A stretch of DNA of 64,000 nt from Sipunculus nudus (Eukaryota > Annelida > Sipuncula > Golfingiida > Sipunculidae), in NCBI GenBank assembly GCA_026874595.1, contig CM049309.1:70042926-70106925 (forward strand), written 5' to 3'. Below, piece after piece: positions 1 through 10,700 of the stretch. The notes under the pieces are model-generated. The model worked only from the letters and a program-made list of their open reading frames with translations. It did not search any database and had not been told where the DNA came from. Within the stretch, counting starts at the first letter, position 1. Each line of letters begins with the position of its first letter. The position numbers and the translations under genes were made by a program.

Positions 1-585
1 TATATACGCTATCCTGCGTGGTTACGTCATGAGAAAACATCTAGGCTGTTGCAAGGTATACATTTAATAAATGTCTTAATAGTTCAGTCTCTCTTGCTGG
101 AGTTCACATTATGTTTTGCCATTCTAAAGTTCTAGACAGAAATAATTATTTTGAAAAACTCATGGGTGCCCCTTGGTGGGACGGACTATAGTTCAAAATT
201 TGTTTATAAATTGTACCTGTTGTCATACTTTACTAGGGGCTGGTGAGCCTCTGTTTTAGAGATCTCTGTGGCCCTTACAGAAACAGACTATTTTAAAACT
301 AAATATTAATAATGTACTTTGCTGCTTATATGGGAATAGACTGAGGCTGCTTTATGCTGGATAAATAAATGGTCCCAGGTCCAAAGTGAAATTATTTCAG
401 GAGTATAATACAGTTATATGTCATTTTTTAGACAAAAAATTTTCCAATGTTTGATCACCAGTGCATATGAAAACAATATATTGTTAATACATGATTTAAC
501 ACCAGCATGTTCCCATTATATATCATTTCAATAATCTCAGTATAAACCAAATTTAAACCCTTGTACTTTCCTTAACCTTGTATAG
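1..585. other. Intron of the DDX24-like gene (partial)
   Basis: AT-rich sequence before the first recognisable exon. It ends in a usable acceptor (tatag at 581-585). I see no coding segment or recognisable repeat in it. It is taken as intron because the exon at 586 starts in mid-codon. Confidence 0.6.
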
Positions 586-749
586 ATTACATGATATGGG
601 TAATTCTCGGGAGCAGGCTCTGTTGAGAGATAAGCTGCAAGGTTTGAAAGGAGAGCTGAACTCCATGTTACGACAGCCGTTACTGACTGCTCGCTTCTCA
701 GGAAAGTACCCAACCAAGATGGGCAAGCTTACAACTCCATATCTCAAAG
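586..749 (+). CDS. DDX24: DDX24/Mak5-like RNA helicase, penultimate exon
   Basis: Internal exon between an AG acceptor (585) and a GTGAGG donor (750). It enters with one base finishing a codon and leaves one base over. It reads HDMGNSREQALLRDKLQGLK, then a stretch with PLLTARFSGKYPT and MGKL. The run of a charged helix, PLL, a K-Y-P-T segment and G-K resembles the extreme C-terminus of DDX24, a nucleolar DEAD-box ATPase of 60S ribosome biogenesis (yeast Mak5), downstream of the helicase core. The DEAD and SAT motifs lie outside the window, so this rests on tail similarity. The next exon at 3171 matches in phase. A search of this exon plus the next against DDX24 orthologues would settle it. 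Confidence 0.6.
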
Positions 750-867
750 GTGAGGCCTGGTTCATACAGACCCTTAAACACAAACTAGATGTGTCGGAAC
801 GACACGAATGCACCCGCCTGGGGCAAATTAGAAACATTTGATAAATTTTGAAAAAATTTTTAAGTTC

Positions 868-2060
868 AGGAGGTGTCCTATGGTCAAAAGTAGGTCAAAA
901 AGAGCAAAATGCAAACTCGATCTGTAACGGATGATTATCAAGCAACACACCAAAAATGCAGGCATTGTGGAAAAAAATCCATACATGTGCATTTTCCATA
1001 AAAATTTCTGACTTTCATGAAATTTTCCATGTTTAGGAGCCCTTAAACAATCAAAAGTAGGTCAACCGGGACGAAACGCGAACTCCATCTGTAACTGTCA
1101 TTATCTGCCCACACATAAAAAATCAGGGTGGTATCTGCAGGCATTGAGGAAAAAAGTTCGTACATATGCATTTGTTATGAAAATTTCTATTTTCATGAAA
1201 TTTTCTATGTTCAGGAGCAGTCAAATGGTCAAAAGTAGGTCAACTGGGACAAAACAAGAACTCGATCTGTAACTGGTCATAATCTGCCTACACAACATAA
1301 ATCAGGCCCATATCTGCAGGCACTGTGAAAAAAAGTCCCTACATGTTCACTTTTTTATGAAATTTTCTATGTTAGAGCACCGTCAAATGGGCAAAAGTAG
1401 GTAAACTGGGACAAAACATGAACTCGATCTGTAACTGGTCATTATCGGCCCACACACCAAAAATCAGGCCAATATCTGCAGGTATTGCTAAAGAAGTCTG
1501 TACAAGTGTATTTGTCATGAAAATTTATATTTTTCATGAAATTTTCTATGTCCAGGAGCTGTAAAACGGTCAAAAGTAGGTCAACTGGGACTAAACGCAA
1601 ACTCGATCTGTAACTGGTCAATATCTGCCCACACACCAAAAATCAGGCAAATATCTGCAGGCATTGCGAAAAAAAGTCCGTACATGTGTATTTGTCATGA
1701 AAATTTCTATTTTTCATGAAATTTTCTTAGTTTAGGAGCCGTAAAATGGTCAAAAGTAGGTCAACTAGGACGAAAGGGGAACTCAATCTGTAACTTGTCA
1801 TTATCTGCCTACACACCAAAAATCAGGCCAATATCTGCAGGCATTGTGAAAAAAAGTCCTTACATGTGTATTTGTCATGAAAATTTCTATTTTTCATGAA
1901 ATTTTCTAAGTTTATTAGTGTTTAAAGGGTCAAAAGTAGGTCAACCGGGACGAAACGTGAACTGGATCTGTAACTGGTCATTATCTGCCCACACTCCGAA
2001 AGTCAGGCCAATATCTGCAGGCATTGCAAAAAAAAGTCCGTACAACTGTTTGATTTTTGT
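868..2060. repeat. Tandem array, ~180-bp unit, seven copies
   Basis: The phrase caaaagtaggtcaa and its variants recur near 883, 1050, 1229, 1391, 1570, 1749 and 1929, spaced about 160-180 bp. Each unit also carries 'gatctgtaactggtcattat', 'atatctgcaggcattg', a phased A-run, and 'catgaaaatttctat' followed by its near repeat. Copies are similar but diverged by substitutions and small deletions. The array sits inside the last intron of the helicase gene and is followed by a hairpin, so it looks like the tandem core of a non-autonomous element. It is not CRISPR: there are no short identical repeats with unique spacers. Confidence 0.88.
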
Positions 2061-2123
2061 ACTGTTTGATTTCAAAATGACGGAAGGATTGAATGATGGA
2101 ATGACGAACATGGGTAAAACTAT

Positions 2124-2162
2124 ATGCCCCGGCCACTTTTTTTAAATTTGTGGCGGGGGCAT
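2124..2162. repeat. GC-rich terminal hairpin after the 180-bp array
   Basis: 13-base arms, ATGCCCCGGCCAC (2124-2136) and GTGGCGGGGGCAT (2150-2162), pair with one mismatch around a 13-base AT loop. Such a stable hairpin stands out in AT-rich sequence. It lies about 65 bases past the array, so it is probably the structured end of the same element. Confidence 0.75.
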
Positions 2163-3170
2163 AAAAAAACCAGGAATTCAAAACTCTATAAATGAAATAC
2201 ATAAATATCTTCAAATTCCTAAAAAAAATAGAAATGCATAAAAGTCCTACAAATTTTTTATTTCTGCCATTCTTTCAGTTTTACTGCTGGTGAATGCTGT
2301 ACAAAGTTATTTGAACAGTTAAATTCAGACTGCATGGCTCCACAGTGTAGTCCCAAATCCCTATTGGTTTTCTCAAATTATCTGCTGTCCAAGAGACCAA
2401 AATCTTGTCATGTGACTGTCTCCAGTGATCATGGTTAACTTCATGACTACACCATTAAGGGATCGAGAATCAGTTGTTTGCATAAACATTATTTTACTGA
2501 CAGTCGTTGCCATTCCCCAGGAATATTATATCTTAATACAGAGATCCATGACATGTGATGGATAAAATCCTTGAAAGGCCTTAAGGTTTTTAGTGGGAAC
2601 CTGTCGTGACATTGATTATCTGTAAAGTAAGGGCAATGTTTGTTGGCTGCACATGTCAAAGGACCTTGATTTTCTCCAAGGCAAGGGTCTTTATTATCTC
2701 AAATAAGGGCAAATGATTATCTTAAATGGTCTTGATTTGGTCTTGATTAGGTAAGACATAATTCATCAGTTGCACCTCTTTGACCATTGGATGCACATCT
2801 CATGTGTACAAGATTAAATTATTTGTTTCCTACTTCAAAGGAAGGACCTAGATCATTTGCTGCTTATCCAAAGCCATAAACACTCTTAAAATGTAAATAG
2901 CCTTGGGCAGTCATTTATTAATCTCCATTTCCATAATTGAATTCACCAGTGCAGTCATCAATGTTTATTGTACATTGAAGACAGTAATTTCTACAGGTAC
3001 AATAGAATAAGTAGATATTAGAGTCTTCAGACATTCAAACAGTGTTAGAATCATTCATGTTTCAGTCCATTCATATAATATGTAGCCATTAATATTATAC
3101 TGGAGCAAGATATTTTCATTGCAATTGTTTTTTCCTTACATTAAAATATATATGGATCTTTTTTTTCCAG

Positions 3171-3304
3171 AAACAGAGACTGGATCTGCTTTAAATGTGG
3201 TGAGGTTAGAAAAAACAATGAAAATTTCCAAGAAGCAACTGCCAAGAATTCCTAGAAATAAGGTGAAACACAGCAGAAACAAGGCCAAAAGGAAGAAATC
3301 ATAA
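3171..3304 (+). CDS. DDX24: DDX24/Mak5-like RNA helicase, terminal coding exon
   Basis: It follows a long T-tract plus CAG acceptor. The leftover base of the previous exon completes a Glu codon, giving ETETGSALNVVRLEKTMK, then a very basic end (KKQLPRIPRNKVKHSRNKAKR, ending KKS) and TAA at 3302-3304. A lysine/arginine-rich tail of this sort is common in nucleolar helicases and would act in nuclear or nucleolar targeting or RNA contact. That is inference. Phase agreement with 586-749 and a poly(A) signal 28 bases past the stop support this as the last exon. Confidence 0.62.
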
Positions 3305-3332
3305 TAAGTAAATGCATATATGCAGTTGTATG

Positions 3333-3338
3333 AATAAA
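3333..3338 (+). terminator. Poly(A) signal of the DDX24-like gene
   Basis: A canonical AATAAA lies 28 bases after the TAA stop of the helicase gene. The implied 3' UTR is very short. The cleavage site itself cannot be seen. Confidence 0.6.
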
Positions 3339-3339
3339 T

Positions 3340-6300
3340 TTATCTATGTGATGCAGTTTTATGTTCTTTTAATCTAGGATACTTCATGGTGTCGCTGCTA
3401 TAACTTTCCAGCAATATACCGGAATAAATTTTGATCAAACTCAACAGAAATATTAATCAGTATATATTTTTCACTAAGTTGGATTTCCAGCAAAATCCAG
3501 GACAGAGGTCACCAGACTTTGGTGGAATGGTGATGACTTTCCAAAATTCTTATGGATTTTCATGAAACTCATTAGGATTATTAACCATTATAATTTCTCA
3601 CCTGTATTACATCTCAGCAAAATTCACACGTTAAATGAGGTCGGAGGTCACAAGATATCATCGCATATTATGCACTATTTGCGGAGCGCTTGTTCATTTT
3701 ATCATTATCACTGTTATATGTAGGAACTTGGAAGACGTGTCTTTATGGGTAGGTGTGAATATAAATCTTTGACTAAGATGTAGAGGTCACTGGATGAAAA
3801 ACATTCTGACAGGAAAACCTCCGACCTTTCCAACCAATGACTGTGACAATAATGACAGAAAACAAAAAATTGTTCATGATGGTTTATATGGTACATTATA
3901 TATTATGTACAGGTTGATGATATATACTGCAGTGTGCTATCATAACACAGCCATTATCTCTCACTTGTCACCACTACATCAAAAACAACAACATTTCATC
4001 TTCATAGTATATCACTAACAAGTTACCCGAGTAGCTTGTTTCTGCAGCAACATTATCGCTTCGGCAAGACATTCACACAATCCACCAGTGTAACTTATGT
4101 ATGTATGTCATGTGGTAAACATTACATTTCAAACATTGATAGAGTTTTTCATGAATGTTATTACAAAAGGCAGCAGAAGCAAGATGACAGCTCATAGGTG
4201 AATACAGAAACAAGCTGTCATTGCCCCACTGGTTGAGGCAGAAGCAAGCTGCCTTCTTATTGGTTAAGAGAGCAGCCAAGCTCCCTGCCTATTGGTGGAG
4301 GCAGAAGCAAACTGCGTTCTTACTGGTTGATTGACAACTAACACACAGTACACGTCACAATTCCCTAAACATGAGCTGCCTGTCCTAACCTCTTACTTCA
4401 TACTTTTTCAGGCCAAAAATATATCCAGACAACACGAGTAGGGGTTCCAACAGCTTATTTTTTTTTCAGTAAAACCTTAATCCCTCTTTTTTTTATACAC
4501 TCAGTGCCTTGAAGTGGAATCAAAGTAGCCAAATGAGAAGAGCTGAAGATTTGGAAAAACAGAAACAAGTTTAATTGAATCTGCTTTAGCTGTTAACAAA
4601 CTGACTATTTAAAGACGTGGAAAAGTGCTTCTGTGAAGTCGATATAAATTGTGTTCACATTTCCAATACAACTGTTTGACATCTCTCATGTTCATGTGGT
4701 ATATACTCCTAGACAGTAAAATTGGTATGGTAACAAAAGAAATACCATGCCAGATATGTGTGAGGAAAAATACACTGCAAGAAAAAAACATTTCCAATCT
4801 TACCTAAAGGATTATGATGGCGATGAAGCTTGATGCATAAATAACAGTTACCTCTCCTAAGTTACAGTCAACTCTTCAAAATTACAGTGAACTCTTCAAA
4901 ATTACAGTTAACCCTTCAAAATTACAGTTAACCCTTCAAAATTACAGTTAACTCTTCAAAATTACTGTTAACTCATCACAATTAGTTAACTCTTCACTAT
5001 TACAGTTAACTTTTCACAATTACAGGTAACTTTTCACAATTACAGTTAACTCTTCACAATTACAGTTAACTTTTCACAAATACAGTTAACTCTTCACAAT
5101 TACAGTTAACCATTAACAATTACAGTTAACTCTTCACAATTACAGTCAACTCTTCACAATTACAGTTAACTATAAAGTTCCATTCATTTGCAAAATTTAC
5201 AAATGTTCTTTTGCCAAAATAGCTTACATCATCAAAATGAGATGAAAATGCGCCTTTTAATGGAAACACTATTATTTATACATGACATACTTCTGAATTA
5301 TTGATACACACACTTGGTATAATATCCTTATTAGCTTCTAGGGAGCACCTGAATATCATATATTATTCCAAGAATATTTAAAGTCACTATAAAGAAACTT
5401 CACATTACAATGATATTTTGTGCATTTTGTCCAATTTCAATAGGACTGTGTTTTTCATGATACAAGCCACTATTTTCCTCTCAAACACAATAGAGTTCTT
5501 TAAATTATAAGAAATCGTCATGAAACAAGGATCGTAGGACTACCTAAATGTTAATCATTTTTGTATAATCTTATTGGGCCATGATTATTCTCTCACACTC
5601 TGGACTTCATTAACTTAACATAATCTGTCTGTCATATAGCAAAATACAACAAAACTTTCCTGCACCTACCTCAGTCTTTATCATGATGGTATTATCTTAT
5701 GCCATGGATAAATCACAAGCAAATATATTAGTATGGATAAAGCTGAATGATCATCTCACAATATTCAAATACAAAAATCAGCATACAGGGAGTCTTCACA
5801 ACCAATATAAAATGTCTGTTCATCTTGCAATCCACTTTTCATACCCCCCCCCCCCCTTTTCCGGACTGGATGACCTTTTTTTACTGCTTCTGTCCACTTG
5901 GTAACCAAAACATCATTTTCACTCTCTTTTCTTCCCACATCCCTTTTCAAATAAATATTTTAAACCTCTTTAAACTGAAACAAAATATCTATTGAATTAT
6001 ATCTCAGAAGTGAGCTTGTGAAAAAAAACAAGTCTTTATATAAAAAAGGCATTTTATGATTAAGCTTATCATAAGCTCTACAAAAAAGCAAAAAAATAAT
6101 ACTCCAGGTATTCTTGATTATTAAATACCAGTAATGTTGCCATGGCAACCCATGCATATTTTTATATGTTTTATATACACTGGCAGTATATTGGATATTT
6201 ATGCATTTATATTCACAATATCTCAAATGATCAGTGAGGACTTTAGGCTACAATTTCAGTTTTTTAGCTATCACAGTGGTGTCAAATGCCCCTTAGACTT

Positions 6301-7608
6301 AAAGGCCACTGTTTTGTGATCTTCTGTTGCCTTGAAGATATCAAGTATAAATGGAACAGGATACCAAAACTCCACCTGGGGGTCAAAAGAACAACCATTT
6401 CTGGTTCATAGTACGACTGACATACCTCACACACTTCCCATCACCCTCGTCTTGAAAATGCCTCTACATTACAGCCTGTGTCCTAACTGTTGCAAAATCA
6501 TTTAATCTTGACAAAGTTATTTTACTTCTGCTGTTTTAGAAATTGAAATTGTACAGGGCTAGCTGTCATGTGGGAGGGATAAAAAAATGTTCTTGAAATG
6601 GTGTACCTATATAAACCACACAACTTTAATCCAGTTTCATAAACACTTGTAATGAATGAAACTTTTGCATTTTTGTTCCAGTCCAATGTTGAAATGTCTT
6701 ATTATTAGTACGTATATATATAGTTCCCTGCTTATGTTCACCAGCAGTGTATCTGATACACAGCCACCATGTTCACATGATATCATTTACCATGAATGTC
6801 TTCCTGGAAAATAATTTTTTAACTCCCCAGACACTACTTTGAATATGATTACTGTCGTGTCTGTGACATTTGTGCAGTAAACCATGATTCTGACACGTGG
6901 TATGTAAAATCTTCAATGTAACTTCCTGTCGAACAGGACAGGCTAGTCACAAAGTTATAATCAACAGTGGCTTGTCACTATACCTTCTGTCCACTACGGT
7001 GCAGAGCATGGACCAAGACTCCACCACTTGCTTTCTTGAATCTGTCCATTCATCAGACCCAGCAGTTAGTTTTGGTGTACCATCTCAACTGATGGACATG
7101 CAAAGAATTGTGCTCTATGCCTTAACACCAAACACCCCTGCTATTCACCTAATCACAATTCAGCTGGTAAAATATTATAAATACGTTATAACTGCAAATG
7201 GATGATCACATCTGTTTGATCAGATCTATAGCAGACATATTAGGTAATATCTTTGGTACATATATATATATGTACTTTATCCTCCAGGACGTTCCACCAC
7301 GCATTCTTGACTCCAAATTATTGGCCCTGTACAGTAGTACCAATCATTATATGACCTCCACCCCCAGGTGTGAGAGAGCTCCTGAAGATTGAGTGTTTCT
7401 TCAACATCCCCAGACCATGAAACGGCCTGATGTATAACGTATAAAATCTGGTATACTGTTAACAGTGGCATATATAAGTTCCCGATCAGGAGTGACAAAA
7501 CACGGCAGCATTGCTGGCGGATTGCCTGTGTGTGTTAAGTCGGTAAAAACGGGACAGATCACAGAATTATGTACAGAGTATATAATATGACTAGTACATT
7601 GCTGAGTG
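3340..7608. other. Region between convergent genes, includes dystrobrevin 3' UTR
   Basis: About 4.3 kb between the helicase poly(A) signal and the dystrobrevin stop codon. The right part must contain the dystrobrevin 3' UTR, but I found no clear AATAAA on the - strand (only ATTAAA-like sites near 6507 and 6623), so its end is open. The region holds a degenerate dispersed repeat (about 3360-3680), short direct repeats around 4220-4330, the 20-bp minisatellite, a C-homopolymer near 5846-5859, and a GTTGCCATGGCAAC palindrome at 6136-6149. The open frames here look like chance. Confidence 0.6.
4860..5175. repeat. 20-bp minisatellite (AATTACAGTTAACTCTTCAC)
   Basis: About 16 units of a 20-bp motif in register. 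The left part carries ...CTTCAAAATTACAG and the right part ...CTTCACAATTACAG, so two variant blocks are visible. Most units contain the palindrome GTTAAC. One unit (near 4981) is shortened. Confidence 0.92.
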
Positions 7609-7752
7609 TTATCTGTTCACCCAACGCCTCATGGCCTCCTCCCACTCTGTATTCCCACCTTCCTCGTCATCTGTGCGGATGTACGACTCCTGGTCCGTCT
7701 CCAAACAGCTTTCCTCATCTGTCGTGTAGCGACTGTGGTAATGCAGCAAATC
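7609..7752 (-). CDS. DTNA: Dystrobrevin terminal coding exon
   Basis: 144 bases ending in TAA at 7611-7609. The acceptor is GTATTTCAG. It reads [34 protein letters not shown] and [13 protein letters not shown]. The S-R-Y-T-T-D-E-E-S and [10 protein letters not shown] strings repeat the motif of the preceding exon, which strongly ties the two exons together despite the 3.5-kb intron. The end is a short Trp-containing amphipathic segment without a classical PDZ ligand. Confidence 0.85.
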   Translation of the reverse strand, partial: DLLHYHSRYTTDEESCLETDQESYIRTDDEEGGNTEWEEAMRRWVNR

Positions 7753-10700
7753 CTGAAATACAAATTTATAAATCATTAAAATCAAGAAATTATATAACCT
7801 GGTTATGGGGTTTCACCTTGTCAGCTAAAAACAGATCTGCTATTAATATCTGAGATGTTTAACAAAATAACAAATGACGTTATGATTTTATTCTGTATAA
7901 ATTCTCACACCTCGGTTTGATACTCCAATTAAGCAACGAGCAAATGATGCACTCTTGCAGTGCTATTGTTTAAGGATTCTTTCTAGTGCTACCAGATGAG
8001 GTCTCTATTGTCGTTTATTGGTATTAGGGGCTGCCTTTGTTTTGGCAAGCAGAACTGACCTGTGATGCAGTCATCAAGTTGGTGAACTGTGATACACCTT
8101 TCTCTCATCATGGATTAATATAAGTTTGATCAGGATCTTGGATTTATTTCTAAATGACCAAGAGTGTTGGCAGAGGTTTATTACAAGCAGTCTGACTGGT
8201 CTAAATGTCCTTTCTATTATTTATTCTTATCCTTGAAGACAAAGAACAAAAAGCTAACTAGACATTTCTTGGCACCGAGGGGGCCAGAGTATCCCCAGAC
8301 ATAGTACGCCCCCCCCTCCCTTTAAGAATAGGCCCCCATTTTTAGCAGCATATACTGACTCTTGGCAAGCTATTTTTGTTTCTTTCAACTATCAATCCAC
8401 AATCTTTCTGAAGATGTTGGTCCTGTGACCTTGACCTTTTGGCACTTCACAAGGCTATCCAAGATCTTCTGTCACCTTGATTTTGGGACCAATCCATGCA
8501 AACGATCTTGAGATATTTAAGAGTTTGTGTAATTTTCAGCAGAAATGGACCTATTCAAGGTCAAGGTCACTCTCTTAGCAAAGGTCATGACCCCATTATA
8601 AATAGGCTTTGTCCTTTTATCTATATCTATACATATTTAAAGTTTGATAAAGATCCGTGAAATTTCTTTTTGACAGATGGCTCCTGTGGCCTTGACCTTT
8701 GACCTTGTGACCCCAAAATTGATAGGGGTCTTCCTTTCTTGGCAGGTGAACTATATGTGCAAGATTAGTTCTAAGATGAAATGTTTGGCTGAAAATGCAT
8801 CCACAATCTTTTTAAAGATGTGTCCTGTGACCTTGACTTTGACCTCATGACCCCAAAATCAATTGGGGTCTTGCTTTTTCAATGGAACATATATAAGTCA
8901 AGTTTGAAATCTATACATCAATAAAAGCAGGAATTATCATCCAGAAACTATTTTTTTGACAGATGGCTCCTGTGGCCTTGACCTTTGACCTTGTGACCCT
9001 AAAATTGATATTGATCATCCACTTTTATATATAAATCAATAGAGGTCTAGATTTATTGATGGGCCATATATAAGTCAGGTTTGAAATTCATATATTAATC
9101 CAAGCTTGAATCATCATCTCGGGAACTAATTTTTGGACAGATGGCTCCTGTGACCTTCACCTTTGACCTTGTGACCTCACAATTGACAGGCCTCTTCCTC
9201 TATTGGCAGGGGAACTGTATGTGCAAGATGAAATGTCTGCGATGAAATGTTTGGTTGAAAATGCATCCACAGTCTTTTTAAAGATGTGTCCTGTGACCTT
9301 GACCTTTGACCTCATGACCCCAAAATCAATTTGGGTCTTGCTTTTCCAATGGGACATATACAAGTCAAGTTTAAAATCTATACATCAATAAAAGCAGGAA
9401 TTATCATCCAGAAACTAATTTTTGGACAGATGGCTCCTGTGACCTTCACCTTTGACATTGTGACCTCAAAAATTGATAGGGTTCTTCCTCTCTTGGCAGG
9501 TGAACTATATGTGCAAGATGAAAGATCTGAGATGAAATGATTGGCTGAAAATGCATCTGCATCATTTTAAAGATGTGTCCTGTGACCTTGACCTTTGACC
9601 TCATGACCCCAAAATCAATTTGGGTCTTGCTTTTCCAATAGGACATACACAAGTCAAGTTTGAAATCCATACATCAATAAAAGCAGGAATTATCATCCAG
9701 AAACTAATTTTTGGACAGATGGCTCCTGTGACCTTCACCTTTGACCTTGTGACCTCAAAATTGATAGGGGTCTTCCACTCTTGGCAGGTGAACTATATGT
9801 GCAAGAAAAAAGATCTGAGATGAATTGTTTGGCTTCAAATGCATCCACAATCTTTTTAAAGATGTGTCCTGTGACCTTGACCTTGACCTCATGACCCCAA
9901 AATCAATCAGGGTCTTGCTTTTCCAATGGGTCATATACAAGTCAAGTTTGAAATCCATACATCAATAAAAGCAGGAATTATCCAGAAACTAATTTTTGGA
10001 CTTATGGCTCCTGTGACCTTCACCTTTGACCTTGTGTCATCAAAATTGATAGGGATCTTCCTTTATTGGCAGATGAACTATATGTGCAAGATGAAAAGTC
10101 TGAGATGAAATGTTTGGCTGAAAATGCATCCACAATCTTTTTAAATATGTGTCCTGTGACCTTGACCTTTGACCTCATGACCCCAAAATCAATTGGAGTC
10201 TTGCTTTTTCAATGGGACTTATATAGTTTGAAATCAATACATTAATAAAAGCAGGAATTATCATCCAGAAACTAATTTTTTGACAGATAGCTCCTGTGGC
10301 CTTGACCTTTGACCTTGTGACCCCAAAATTGATATGGATCATCCACTATTGGCAAGTGAGCTATATATACAAGATGGAAGACCTGGGATGAATGTTTGGC
10401 TTAAAATGCATCCACAGTATCTTTTAAGATGCGAGTCCAGTGACCTTGACCTTTGACCTCATGACCCTAGAACCAATAGGGTTCTTACTTTAGTGGTGGG
10501 CCATACAAAAGTCACTTTTGAAATCCATATGGCTATCAACACTGGAGATATCATAAGAGGTGTGTGATTTTCACCAAATATAGACACATTAAAGGTCAAG
10601 GCCACTCATTGTAAACGTCATGACCCAAATGTAAATAGACCTCATCCCATAACCCATCTCTCTACATGTGCATAATATGAAAGAAATCTGTCCATTAGTT

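Larger units (their letters stand above)
750..3170 (+). other. Last intron of the DDX24-like gene
   Basis: A 2.4-kb GT-AG intron with a strong T-rich tract before the acceptor (3161-3170). Its first half is occupied by a ~180-bp tandem array and a G/C hairpin (listed separately). From about 2240 to 3100 I see only unique AT-rich sequence. Confidence 0.55.

Noticed and set aside
868-5175. Regularly spaced repeats resembling a CRISPR array
   Set aside because: Units are 180 bp or 20 bp in direct contact without unique spacers, and the DNA is eukaryotic.
6897-7205. 102-codon open frame on + in the dystrobrevin 3' flank
   Set aside because: It is opposite the presumed 3' UTR, with no homology, no ATG-led coding character and no conserved motif.
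9157-10108. Several 60-75-codon open frames on both strands with shared protein wording
   Set aside because: They follow the ~287-bp period of the tandem core on both strands, so they are repeat artefacts rather than a protein family.
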